Positions 15,213 to 23,019 of a stretch of 64,000 bases of DNA are shown here, in pieces. The notes under the pieces were generated by a model. That model ran no database searches and was not told the origin of the DNA. It saw only the letters and a list, made by a program, of their open reading frames with translations. Both the position numbers and the translations under genes were made by a program. Origin of the DNA: Teichococcus coralli (GTDB lineage: Bacteria > Pseudomonadota > Alphaproteobacteria > Acetobacterales > Acetobacteraceae); contig NZ_SNVJ01000021.1 in NCBI RefSeq assembly GCF_009829925.1, forward strand, positions 28,633-92,632, read 5' to 3'. The first letter of the stretch is position 1; every line of letters starts with the position of its first letter.

Positions 15213-15289
15213 GGCCAGAGATGTACGCCGCCGGGGCGGTGCCGCAAGGGGCCGGGCCGGCCGCGGCGGGCCGGCGGGCCGGCGGGAGA

Positions 15290-15317
15290 GGCGCCCGCGT
15301 AAGGGGCGCCCGCGTAA
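15290..15317. repeat. 15-bp direct repeat, two units
   Basis: GGCGCCCGCGTAA occurs at 15290-15302 and again at 15305-15317, a period of 15 bases, in the region between DUF1489 and asd. It could be an operator-like tandem site or simple slippage duplication; there is no further support. Confidence 0.5.
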
Positions 15318-15387
15318 AACAGTTGCGCATGCCGCCGCGCGGGGGGTAAGGCAGCCCGTTTTCACGCCCGCCCGCGTGGGCGCCGGG

Positions 15388-15409
15388 CACTTCAATGTCA
15401 CTTCAATGT
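15388..15409. repeat. 11-bp direct repeat immediately upstream of asd
   Basis: CACTTCAATGT is repeated head to tail at 15388-15398 and 15399-15409, about one helical turn apart. It lies directly before the AAGGAAGAGAG Shine-Dalgarno region of asd, so it sits in the leader or promoter of that gene. Confidence 0.5.
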
Positions 15410-15422
15410 AAGGAAGAGAGCG

Positions 15423-16457
15423 ATGGGCTATCGCGTCGCGGTCGTCGGCGCCACCGGCAATGTCGGGCGCGAGATGCTGAAAACCCTCGCCGAGCGGGAG
15501 TTCCCGGTCAGCGAGGTGGTCGCGCTGGCTTCCGGACGCTCGGCGGGGCAGGAGATCTCCTTCGGCGAGAAGACCGTGCTGAAGGTGCAGAACCTGGAGA
15601 AGTTCGACTTCACCGGCACCGATATCGGCCTGTTCTCTCCGGGCGCCTCGGTCTCGGCGGTGCACGCGCCGCGCGCCGCGGCGGCCGGCTGCGTGGTGAT
15701 CGACAACACCAGCCAGTTCCGCATGGACCAGGACGTGCCGCTGGTGGTGCCGGAGGTCAACCCGCAGGCGCTGAGGGGCTTTCGCAAGCGCAACATCATC
15801 GCCAACCCGAACTGCTCCACCATCCAGATGGTGGTGGCGCTGAAGCCGCTGCACGAGGTGGCGCGGATCCGGCGGGTGGTGGTCTCCACCTACCAGTCGG
15901 TCTCCGGCGCGGGGAAGGAGGCGATGGACGAGCTGTTCACCCAGACCCGCGGCGTCTACGTCAACGACGCGGCGGCGCCGGAGGTGTTCACCAAGCCGAT
16001 CGCCTTCAACTGCATCCCACATATCGACAAGTTCCTCGACGACGGCTTCACCAAGGAAGAGTGGAAGATGGCCGTCGAGACCCGGAAGATCCTCGACCCC
16101 GACATCCAGGTGGTGGCGACCTGCGTGCGCGTGCCGGCCTTCATCGGGCATGGCGAGGCGGTGCATGTGGAGTTCGAGGCGCCGATCACCGAGCGCCAGG
16201 CCTGGGATGCGCTGCGCGAGGCGCCGGGCATCACCGTGCTCGACCGGCGCGAGGATGGCGGCTACGCCACCCAGGCGGACATCGCCGGTGAGGACCCGGT
16301 CTTCGTCTCGCGCCTGCGCCGCGACCCGACGGTGCCGAACGGGCTGGCCTTCTGGTGCGTGGCCGACAACCTGCGCAAGGGCGCGGCGCTGAACGCGGTG
16401 CAGATCGCCGAGGAACTGGTGCGCTCCGGCCTGCTGGAGCACGCGGCGGCGGGCTGA
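15423..16457 (+). CDS. asd: Aspartate-semialdehyde dehydrogenase
   Basis: This 344-residue enzyme reduces aspartyl phosphate to aspartate semialdehyde with NADPH, the branch point to lysine/diaminopimelate, threonine and methionine. The N-terminal Rossmann motif is VAVVGATGNVGREML (5-19). The catalytic Cys is C131 in ANPNCSTIQMVVAL, the next conserved segment is STYQSVSGAGKEAMDEL (155-171), and the substrate-binding Arg/His region is CVRVPAFIGHGEAVHVEF, with R236 and H243. Length is normal for the family. AAGGAAGAGAG precedes the ATG. It is transcribed away from DUF1489 and is not in an operon with other lysine/threonine genes here; thrC is 36 kb away. Confidence 0.96.
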   Translation: MGYRVAVVGATGNVGREMLKTLAEREFPVSEVVALASGRSAGQEISFGEKTVLKVQNLEKFDFTGTDIGLFSPGASVSAVHAPRAAAAGCVVIDNTSQFRMDQDVPLVVPEVNPQALRGFRKRNIIANPNCSTIQMVVALKPLHEVARIRRVVVSTYQSVSGAGKEAMDELFTQTRGVYVNDAAAPEVFTKPIAFNCIPHIDKFLDDGFTKEEWKMAVETRKILDPDIQVVATCVRVPAFIGHGEAVHVEFEAPITERQAWDALREAPGITVLDRREDGGYATQADIAGEDPVFVSRLRRDPTVPNGLAFWCVADNLRKGAALNAVQIAEELVRSGLLEHAAAG

Positions 16458-16581
16458 AGCGCGGCCTTTCACGCAAGCTTGTTGGATTGTGGCGGGGGTG
16501 ACATGCCGCCGCCACGCCGCGGACCTGCATCCTGCCCTCGCCTCCTGACGTTCCAAAGGAACAAACAAGGAGGATCGAGCG

Positions 16582-16875
16582 ATGCGAAAGACCATCATGC
16601 GGCTGGGGCTGGCGGGCGGCGTCATGCTGGGTCTGGCGGCCTGCGGCGACCCCTACAGCCCGGGCCAGCGGGCGGTTGGCGGCGGCCTGCTGGGCGCGGG
16701 CGTGGGCGCCGGCGTCGGTTCGCTGTCGGGCAATGCCGGCACCGGGGCGCTGCTCGGCGGGGCGGTGGGTGCGGCGGGCGGCGCGCTGACCACGCCCGAG
16801 CGCCCGCGCGAGCCCGCCTATGGCGCTCCCTACGGCGCGCCTCCGCCGGGCGCCTATCGCGGCTACGGGTACTGA
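16582..16875 (+). CDS. Small glycine-zipper lipoprotein
   Basis: A 97-residue lipoprotein: MRKTIMRLGLAGGVMLGL then lipobox LAAC (about 18-21). The middle is an alternating Gly/Ala segment (GGGLLGAGVGAGVGSLSG and GALLGGAVGAAGGAL, about 33-68), typical of glycine-zipper outer-membrane lipoproteins (YMGG/17-kDa-antigen-like). The tail is Pro/Tyr/Gly-rich (YGAPYGAPPPGAYRGYGY). A strong AAGGAGGATCGAGCG ribosome site precedes it. Such proteins probably insert glycine-zipper helices into a membrane; the precise role is unknown. It is monocistronic between asd and sdhC. Confidence 0.75.
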   Translation: MRKTIMRLGLAGGVMLGLAACGDPYSPGQRAVGGGLLGAGVGAGVGSLSGNAGTGALLGGAVGAAGGALTTPERPREPAYGAPYGAPPPGAYRGYGY

Positions 16876-17061
16876 GCGCGGGCCCGGAGAACCCTGGCGG
16901 CGGGGCGCGCCCGCCGCCACGGCCGGGGCATCGCGGCTCCCAAAGCCCCGGGGCGCGTTGACGCTGCGGGGCACCGCACCATAAAAGATGCCCCACTGCC
17001 TCGCCCGCCGCTGCCCCGGCGGGAATCGGGGCGTTTGGAAATTGCGGAGCGGGATCGGTCC

Positions 17062-17508
17062 ATGTCGATTGAGAACAATGCGCGCGACGCGACCATGGTG
17101 GGCCGCCGCACGGACGGGACGGCCTTCCGCCGCCCCCTGTCGCCCCACCTGCAAGTCTACGACATGTTCCAGATCACCAGCGGCATGTCGATCGCGCATC
17201 GCATCACCGGCACGATCTGGGCGGTCGGGCTGCTGTTCCTGGTGTGGTGGCTGGTGGCGGCCGCCTCCGGGCCGGACGCCTTCGCCACCGCGCAGTGGTT
17301 CTTCAGCTCCTTCATCGGCATCCTGGTGCTGTTCGGGCTTTCCGCGGTGGCCTGGTACCACACATTGGCCGGCGTGCGGCATCTGATGTGGGATTCCGGC
17401 TACGGCTACGACATCCCCACGGTCCAGAAGACCGGCCGCATCGTGCTGATCGCCACCGGCGTGATGACGGTGCTGACCTGGTTCATCGCCATCATCGCCT
17501 GGGCCTGA
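17062..17508 (+). CDS. sdhC: Succinate dehydrogenase cytochrome b556 subunit
   Basis: A 148-residue membrane anchor with three transmembrane helices that holds SdhAB on the membrane and binds haem b and quinone. Recognisable segments are RRPLSPHLQVYDMFQI, the quinone-site signature SGMSIAHRITG, and the haem-ligand region AWYHTLAGVRHLMWD in the second helix. Start ATG 17062 was chosen over an in-frame ATG at 17035 because a GGAG-containing stretch precedes it and family members begin near here. It is the first gene of sdhCDAB, with 10 bases to sdhD. Confidence 0.94.
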   Translation: MSIENNARDATMVGRRTDGTAFRRPLSPHLQVYDMFQITSGMSIAHRITGTIWAVGLLFLVWWLVAAASGPDAFATAQWFFSSFIGILVLFGLSAVAWYHTLAGVRHLMWDSGYGYDIPTVQKTGRIVLIATGVMTVLTWFIAIIAWA

Positions 17509-17518
17509 GGAGCGGATC

Positions 17519-17917
17519 ATGAGTGACGTCTCGAAGGTAACCGTCCGCCAGCGCTCCGCCCTGGGGCGCGTGCGCGGCATGGGCTCGGCCAAGCAGGGCT
17601 CGCACCACTGGTGGGTGCAGCGCATTTCCTCCATGGCGCTGCTGCCGCTGATGCTGTGGTTCGTGATCTCGGTGGCGAGCCTCGCCGGGCACAGCTACGC
17701 CGACACCATCCTGTGGATTGGCCACCCGTTCAACGCCACCCTGCTGCTGCTGACCATCGCCATCGGTTTCCAGCACACCGCCTCCGGCCTGCAGGTCGTG
17801 ATCGAGGACTATGTCGCCGACGAGATGTCCCGCATGGCCGCTGTGCTGGCGGTGAAGGCGGCCTGCACGCTGTTCGGCGTGCTCGCGGCCCTGGCCGTGC
17901 TCAAGATCGCGGTCTGA
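17519..17917 (+). CDS. sdhD: Succinate dehydrogenase membrane anchor subunit
   Basis: A 132-residue second anchor subunit of complex II with three hydrophobic helices (about 33-58, 66-90 and 104-128). The N-terminal segment RVRGMGSAKQGSHHWWVQRIS is the typical alphaproteobacterial SdhD start, and GFQHTASGLQVVIEDYV carries the conserved His (haem) and Asp-Tyr. AGGAGCGG precedes the ATG. It lies 10 bases after sdhC and 129 bases before sdhA; that gap is long enough to hold an additional promoter, but none was recognised. Confidence 0.93.
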   Translation: MSDVSKVTVRQRSALGRVRGMGSAKQGSHHWWVQRISSMALLPLMLWFVISVASLAGHSYADTILWIGHPFNATLLLLTIAIGFQHTASGLQVVIEDYVADEMSRMAAVLAVKAACTLFGVLAALAVLKIAV

Positions 17918-18046
17918 GGCGCGCGGCGCGCATGGCGGGGTGAGGGGCTTGCAGGCTACAACCCCGCCCTAACTTCAGGCTGACAGCTTTCTGCAAAGGC
18001 GGCGCCCTCCTCTGCGCGCCGCGCAAGTGACGGACGGATCGGGACG

Positions 18047-19867
18047 ATGAACGCGATCACCATGCCTTCCTCGGGGCCTTCCTCGGGCGCCTACCGCGTC
18101 GTGGACCACACCTATGACGTGGTCGTCGTCGGCGCCGGCGGGGCCGGGCTGCGCGCCACCTTCGGCATGGGCGCCGCGGGGCTGAAAACCGCCTGCATCA
18201 CCAAGGTCTTTCCCACCCGCTCGCACACGGTCGCCGCCCAGGGCGGCGTCGGCGCGGCGCTCGGCAACATGGGCGAGGACGATTGGCGCTGGCACATGTA
18301 CGACACCGTGAAGGGGTCGGACTGGCTGGGCGACCAGGACGCCATCGAGTACATGTGCCGCGAGGCGGTGCCCTCGATCATCGAGCTGGAGCACTTCGGC
18401 GTGCCCTTCAGCCGGACCGAGGACGGCAGGATCTACCAGCGGCCCTTCGGCGGCCACATGCAGGACTACGGCAAGACCCCGGCGATGCGCGCCTGCGCCG
18501 CCGCCGACCGCACGGGCCATGCCATCCTGCACACGCTCTACCAGCAGTCGCTGAAGCACCAGTGCGAGTTCTTCGTTGAGTATTTCGCGCTCGACCTGAT
18601 CATGGAGGAGGGTGCCTGCCGCGGCGTCGTCGCTTGGTGCCTGGAGGACGGCTCCATCCACCGCTTCCGGGCGCAGACCGTGGTGCTGGCCACCGGCGGC
18701 TACGGCCGCGCCTATTTCTCCTGCACCTCCGCCCATACCTGCACGGGTGACGGCGGCGGCATGGTGCTGCGCGCCGGCCTGCCGCTGCAGGACAACGAGT
18801 TCGTGCAGTTCCACCCGACCGGCATCTACGGCTCGGGCTGCCTGGTCACCGAGGGCGCCCGTGGCGAGGGCGGCTACCTGACCAACTCCGAGGGCGAGCG
18901 CTTCATGGAGCGCTACGCGCCGACCGCCAAGGACCTGGCGAGCCGGGACGTCGTCTCCCGCGCCATGTCCATGGAGATCCGCGAGGGGCGGGGCGTCGGC
19001 CCGCACAAGGACCACATCCACCTGCACCTGGAGCACCTGGGCGCCGACCTGCTGCACGAGCGGCTGCCGGGCATCTCCGAGACCGCGAAGATCTTCGCCG
19101 GCGTGGACGTGACCAAGGAGCCGATCCCGATGCTCCCCACCGTCCATTACAACATGGGCGGCATCCCCACGAACATCCATTGCGAGGTGCTGGCCGCGAC
19201 CGGTACCGACCAGGACCGGGTGGTGCCCGGCCTGATGGCGGTGGGGGAGGCGGCCAGCGTTTCCGTGCACGGCGCCAACCGGCTCGGCACCAACTCGCTG
19301 CTCGACCTCGTGGTGTTCGGCCGCGCCGCCGCGCTGCGCGCCGCCGAGACCATCAAGCCGGGCGCCAGCCAGGCGCCGCTGCCGCCCAAGGCCGGCGAGA
19401 TGGCGCTGGACCGGCTGGACCGCGTCCGCCATGCCAAGGGCGGCACCGCGGTGGCCGAGCTGCGCGGGCAGATGCAGCGCACCATGCAGACCCATGCCGC
19501 CGTGTTCCGCACCTCCGAGCTGCTGAAGGAGGGCGTGGAGAAGATGGCGAAGGTGGCGCAGGGCTACAGCGACATCCGCATCGCCGACCGGGGCCTGATC
19601 TGGAACAGCGACCTGATGGAGGCGCTGGAGCTGGACAACCTGATCGGCAACGCGCTGACCACCGTGGTGGGCGCCGAGGCGCGGCACGAGAGCCGTGGCG
19701 CCCATGCCCACGAGGACTACCCCGAGCGCGACGACCAGAACTGGATGAAGCACACCCTCGCCCGGGTGAACGAGAAGTACGAAGTCTCGCTCGACTACCG
19801 CGACGTGAAGATGCGGACCCTCACCAACGAGGTCCAGGTCTTCCCGCCCAAGCCGCGCGTGTACTGA
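18047..19867 (+). CDS. sdhA: Succinate dehydrogenase flavoprotein subunit
   Basis: A 606-residue catalytic subunit of complex II oxidising succinate to fumarate. The dinucleotide-binding motif VVVGAGGAGLRA is at about 26-37. The His that carries covalent FAD is H60 in PTRSHTVAAQGG. Typical downstream segments are ALDLIMEEG, GYGRAYFSCTSAHTCTGDG, HPTGIYGSGCLVTEGARGEG and the active-site region SRAMSMEIREGRGVG, with HEDYPERDD near the C-terminus. Length matches the family. sdhB follows after 18 bases with a GGAGCGGGG ribosome site. Confidence 0.98.
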   Translation: MNAITMPSSGPSSGAYRVVDHTYDVVVVGAGGAGLRATFGMGAAGLKTACITKVFPTRSHTVAAQGGVGAALGNMGEDDWRWHMYDTVKGSDWLGDQDAIEYMCREAVPSIIELEHFGVPFSRTEDGRIYQRPFGGHMQDYGKTPAMRACAAADRTGHAILHTLYQQSLKHQCEFFVEYFALDLIMEEGACRGVVAWCLEDGSIHRFRAQTVVLATGGYGRAYFSCTSAHTCTGDGGGMVLRAGLPLQDNEFVQFHPTGIYGSGCLVTEGARGEGGYLTNSEGERFMERYAPTAKDLASRDVVSRAMSMEIREGRGVGPHKDHIHLHLEHLGADLLHERLPGISETAKIFAGVDVTKEPIPMLPTVHYNMGGIPTNIHCEVLAATGTDQDRVVPGLMAVGEAASVSVHGANRLGTNSLLDLVVFGRAAALRAAETIKPGASQAPLPPKAGEMALDRLDRVRHAKGGTAVAELRGQMQRTMQTHAAVFRTSELLKEGVEKMAKVAQGYSDIRIADRGLIWNSDLMEALELDNLIGNALTTVVGAEARHESRGAHAHEDYPERDDQNWMKHTLARVNEKYEVSLDYRDVKMRTLTNEVQVFPPKPRVY

Positions 19868-19885
19868 GCAAGGAGCGGGGACACC

Positions 19886-20668
19886 ATGGCCACTTTCACG
19901 CTTCCGAAGAACTCGACGATCGGCGCCGGCAAGACCTTCAAGGCCGAGCCGGGCGCCAAGAACGTCAAGAGCTTCAAGATCTACCGGTTCGACCCGGATA
20001 CCGGCGAGAACCCGCGCTACGACACCTACGAGATCGATCTCGACAAGTGCGGCCCGATGGTTCTGGACGCGCTGATCAAGATCAAGAACGAGGTGGACAC
20101 CACGCTCACCTTCCGGCGCTCCTGCCGCGAGGGCATCTGCGGCTCCTGCTCGATGAACATCGACGGGATGAACACCCTCGCCTGCCTGAAGCCGATCGAG
20201 GACGTGAAGAAGGACGTCCGCATCACCCCGCTGCCGCACATGCCGGTGGTGAAGGACCTGGTGCCCGACCTGACCCACATCTACGCCCAGCTCCGCTCCA
20301 TCGAGCCCTGGCTGAAGAGCGACACCCCGCCGCCGCCGGATGAGGAGCGCCGCCAGTCCAAGGAGGAGCGCGCCAAGCTGGACGGGCTGTGGGAGTGCAT
20401 CCTGTGCTTCTGCTGCTCGACGGCCTGCCCCTCCTACTGGTGGAACGGCGACCGCTACCTGGGTCCGGCCGTGCTGCTGCAGGCCTATCGCTGGATCGCC
20501 GACTCGCGCGACGAATACACCGGCGAGCGCCTCGACAACCTCGAGGACCCGTTCCGCCTGTATCGCTGCCACACCATCATGAACTGCGCCGCCACCTGCC
20601 CGAAGGGGTTGAACCCGGCGCAGGCGATTGGCGAGATCAAGAAGCTGATGGTCGAGCGGCAGGGCTGA
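19886..20668 (+). CDS. sdhB: Succinate dehydrogenase iron-sulfur subunit
   Basis: A 260-residue subunit passing electrons from FAD to quinone through three Fe-S clusters, all of whose ligands are present. C80, C85, C88 and C100 (SCREGICGSCSMNIDG) bind the [2Fe-2S]. C171, C174, C177, C181, C228, C234 and C238 (CILCFCCSTACPSYW and RCHTIMNCAATCPKG) supply the [4Fe-4S] and [3Fe-4S] sites. It ends the sdhCDAB operon and is followed at 18 bases by a strong intrinsic terminator. Confidence 0.98.
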   Translation: MATFTLPKNSTIGAGKTFKAEPGAKNVKSFKIYRFDPDTGENPRYDTYEIDLDKCGPMVLDALIKIKNEVDTTLTFRRSCREGICGSCSMNIDGMNTLACLKPIEDVKKDVRITPLPHMPVVKDLVPDLTHIYAQLRSIEPWLKSDTPPPPDEERRQSKEERAKLDGLWECILCFCCSTACPSYWWNGDRYLGPAVLLQAYRWIADSRDEYTGERLDNLEDPFRLYRCHTIMNCAATCPKGLNPAQAIGEIKKLMVERQG

Positions 20669-20686
20669 ACCGCCCTTTCGCCATGG

Positions 20687-20722
20687 AAAACGGCCCGCCG
20701 GGGAAGCCCGGCGGGCCGTTTT
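20687..20722 (+). terminator. Intrinsic terminator after sdhB
   Basis: A perfect 16-bp stem with arms 20687-20702 and 20707-20722 around a GAAG loop, starting with AAAA and ending with TTTT. It can terminate the sdh operon on the plus strand and, because of its A/T symmetry, possibly also the convergent DUF2171 gene. Confidence 0.85.
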
Positions 20723-20728
20723 CCGTGG

Positions 20729-20763
20729 AACGGGGCCGAGGAATTCTCATCCTCGGCCCCGTT
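20729..20763. terminator. Second hairpin between convergent sdhB and DUF2171
   Basis: Arms 20729-20742 and 20750-20763 pair perfectly over 14 bp (AACGGGGCCGAGGA and its complement) around an ATTCTCA loop. It has no T run and reaches the stop codon of the minus-strand gene. It probably supports termination or protects 3' ends. Confidence 0.55.
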
Positions 20764-21035
20764 CAGGAGCCGGTGACGAAATTGCTTCCCGGCTCGCCGG
20801 CCTCCGGGCTGTCCTGCAGCAGGGATTGCGCGGCGGTGTGGTTCATCAGGGTGGTCAGCTTGTCACCCTCCTGGTCCGCGATGGCGCTGGCGGGGAGGTA
20901 ATGGTGGCGCCCATCGGCGGAGTCGGACTTCGTCAGCTTGATGAAGTCGCCCTCCACCCCGTCCACGGTTCCGATATGAACGCCGTCGGAGCCGACGATG
21001 GCGGTGTGCGGCGTGATCTGCGACTTGTCGATCAT
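20763..21035 (-). CDS. DUF2171 domain-containing protein
   Basis: A 90-residue cytoplasmic protein beginning MIDKSQITPHTAIVGSDG followed by VHIGTVDGVEGDFIKLTK, the PRC-barrel-like beta pattern of DUF2171, then DGRHHYLPASAI (about 42-53). Proteins of this type are small, often stress-related, and of unknown biochemical role. GAGGA lies about 9 bases before the ATG. It is convergent with sdhB and divergent from zapE. Confidence 0.8.
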   Translation of the reverse strand: MIDKSQITPHTAIVGSDGVHIGTVDGVEGDFIKLTKSDSADGRHHYLPASAIADQEGDKLTTLMNHTAAQSLLQDSPEAGEPGSNFVTGS

Positions 21036-21188
21036 GGCGGTGGTCCTCGCTGCTTCGGAGCTTAACGGCTGGCAGTTCGTGCGGATGCACAGGCAAGCGG
21101 CGGAAGTGTTTGGCGCCTAAGGCTACGCTGCGGTGCGAAAAGGCCGCTGATGCCCGGTTGTCGGGTCGCGCATTAACCTTTAATCCGC

Positions 21189-22382
21189 ATGGCGATGGAT
21201 GGCCCCATGAAGCCGGGGCAGGCCGTGGGCCTGCCCTGTTCCGCCGACGGTCCGCTGCCCGCCTACCGTGCGAAGGTGGCGGCGGGCGAACTGCGTTCCG
21301 ACCCTGTCCAGGCGCAGGCCGCCGAGATCCTGCAGGACCTTTGGCGCAGGCTGCGCGGCTACGAACCGAAGCAGGAACCGCCCACGCCGGAGGGCGGCGG
21401 CTTCATGAGCCGCTTCTTCCGCCGCAAGCCGGTGGAGGAAGCGCCGGGCAACGCGCCGCAGGGCCTTTATCTCGTGGGCGAGGTAGGGCGCGGCAAGTCC
21501 ATGCTGATGGACCTGTTCTTCGCCTGCGCCGACGTGCCGCGGAAGCGGCGCATCCATTTCCACCAGTTCATGCAGCAGTCGCACCAGCGCATCCATGCCT
21601 GGAAGAAGCAGCATGGCGACGGCACCGACCCCATCCCGCCGCTGGCCGACCAGGTGACCGCCGAAGCCGCGCTGCTCTGCTTCGACGAGTTCCAGGTGCA
21701 CGACATCGCCGATGCGATGATCCTGGGCCGGCTGTTCGAGGCGCTGTTCGCCCGCGGCACGGTGGTGGTGGCCACCAGCAACACGGCACCTGACGACCTG
21801 TTCAAGGGCCGCCCGGGGCGGGATGCCTTCCTGCCCTTCATCGCGCTGATCAAGCAGCACGTCGCGGTTCTGCACCTGAACTCCTCGCAGGACTACCGGC
21901 GCGGCCGCATCCAGGGCCTGCCCACCTGGCACTCGCCGGTGGACGGGCGGGCCGAGCGGGCGCTGGATGCCGCCTTCAAGGAGCTGACCGGCAAGGCGCA
22001 TGGCGAGAAGCAGGTGCTGACGGTGCTGGGCCGCCGCGTCGAGGTGCCGCAGGCGGTGGGCGGCGTGGCGCGGGCGGATTTCGAGCAGCTCTGCGGCCTG
22101 CCGCTTGGCCCGGCGGACTACCTGGCGCTCTCCACCCACTTCCACTCGCTCATCCTGGATGGCGTGCCGCGGCTGGGTCCGGACAATTTCGACAAGGCCC
22201 GCCGCTTCATCACCCTCGTGGACACGCTCTACGAGCACCGCTGCAAGCTGGTCGCCTCCGCCGCGGCGGAGCCCGACCGGCTCTACGAACAGGGCGAGAA
22301 TGCGGCGATGTTCCAGCGCACCGCCTCCCGCCTGATCGAGATGCAAAGCCACGACTATCTCGGAATGCCGCACCTCACCTGA
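21189..22382 (+). CDS. zapE: Cell division protein ZapE (AFG1-family AAA-type ATPase)
   Basis: A 397-residue P-loop ATPase. Walker A GEVGRGKSMLMD is at 97-108, Walker B LLCFDEFQVHDIADAM at 162-177, and the sensor region is VVVATSNTAPDDLF. It is the bacterial AFG1/LACE1 homologue; in E. coli ZapE binds the Z-ring and destabilises FtsZ polymers under stress. N-terminal DGPLPAYRAKVAAGELRSDP and C-terminal LGPDNFDKARRFITLVDTLYEH are typical. In alphaproteobacteria it commonly lies between sdh and mdh, as here. In-frame ATGs at 21195 and 21207 are alternative starts, since no clear ribosome site precedes 21189. Confidence 0.92.
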   Translation: MAMDGPMKPGQAVGLPCSADGPLPAYRAKVAAGELRSDPVQAQAAEILQDLWRRLRGYEPKQEPPTPEGGGFMSRFFRRKPVEEAPGNAPQGLYLVGEVGRGKSMLMDLFFACADVPRKRRIHFHQFMQQSHQRIHAWKKQHGDGTDPIPPLADQVTAEAALLCFDEFQVHDIADAMILGRLFEALFARGTVVVATSNTAPDDLFKGRPGRDAFLPFIALIKQHVAVLHLNSSQDYRRGRIQGLPTWHSPVDGRAERALDAAFKELTGKAHGEKQVLTVLGRRVEVPQAVGGVARADFEQLCGLPLGPADYLALSTHFHSLILDGVPRLGPDNFDKARRFITLVDTLYEHRCKLVASAAAEPDRLYEQGENAAMFQRTASRLIEMQSHDYLGMPHLT

Positions 22383-22416
22383 GGGGCGGGCGCCGCAACC
22401 GGAAGAAGGAGCTGCC

Positions 22417-22878
22417 ATGCGACGACTGATCCCGCTCTGCCTGCTCGGCCTCCTGAGCATCGCGCTGGTGCCGACGGCGGAGGCCGCCTCCGGCCGCCGC
22501 GAGAGCCATGCCGCGAGCAGCAAGTCGGCCAAGGCCGGCTCGCATAGCCGCACGGCCGCAGCCCGGCCGGCCGCGCAGCCGCAGCGCAGCGCGTCCCGCC
22601 AGTCTGCCGCCAACGGGTCTGCCGCCAACGGGTCTGCCACCAGTGGGTCTGCCGCCAGCCTGCGGACCGCGAAGGCCAGGCCGGCGCAGATCCTGCGCAA
22701 GGGCCAGGCGCAGCGCACCGCCGCCCGCGTGGCCCAGCGCCCGGCCGCCGGCCCCCGCCTGACCTCCTGGCAGGCCGGCCTGCCCGCCGCCACGGGGGAG
22801 CAGCGGGAGTGCCCCGTTGGCACCATGTCCACCCTGGCGCGCGGCCATGACGATGTGGTGCGCTGCCTGCCGCTCTGA
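22417..22878 (+). CDS. Small secreted Ala/Ser/Arg-rich protein with internal tandem repeats
   Basis: A 153-residue protein with a signal peptide (MRRLIPLCLLGLLSIALV, cleavage near TAEAA). It is followed by a low-complexity basic region of Ala, Ser, Arg, Gln and Lys, then a more ordered C-terminus (LTSWQAGLPAATGEQREC...DDVVRCLPL) with two cysteines that may pair. Residues about 62-80 are a repeat of SAANG/SATSG units encoded by 15-bp tandem copies. Not recognised as a known family. It separates zapE from mdh. GGAAGAAGGAG precedes the ATG closely. It may be a cell-envelope or nucleoid-independent basic protein; no function is proposed. Confidence 0.65.
   Translation: MRRLIPLCLLGLLSIALVPTAEAASGRRESHAASSKSAKAGSHSRTAAARPAAQPQRSASRQSAANGSAANGSATSGSAASLRTAKARPAQILRKGQAQRTAARVAQRPAAGPRLTSWQAGLPAATGEQRECPVGTMSTLARGHDDVVRCLPL
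22602..22660 (+). repeat. 15-bp tandem repeat inside the secreted-protein gene
   Basis: Units GTCTGCCGCCAACGG at 22602-22616 and 22617-22631 are identical; 22632-22646 and 22647-22660 are diverged copies. The period is a multiple of three, so changes in copy number would keep the reading frame and alter only linker length. Confidence 0.8.
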
Positions 22879-23019
22879 GGCCCCGCCGCCCGGATCTGCC
22901 GCCCCGGCCGCCGAATAGGCTCCCGCCCCGCCTTGCCGGGGCGGTTGGGCAAGAGTAGGTAGCCGGTGCAAAATCTCCCAATTCCGCCTTCGTTCGCAAG
23001 CTCGGGAAGGAGCCTCCTC

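Noticed and set aside
17975..20572. Long minus-strand open frame opposite sdhA/sdhB
   Set aside because: The plus strand encodes intact SdhA and SdhB with all cofactor residues; the antisense frame has no domain-like features.
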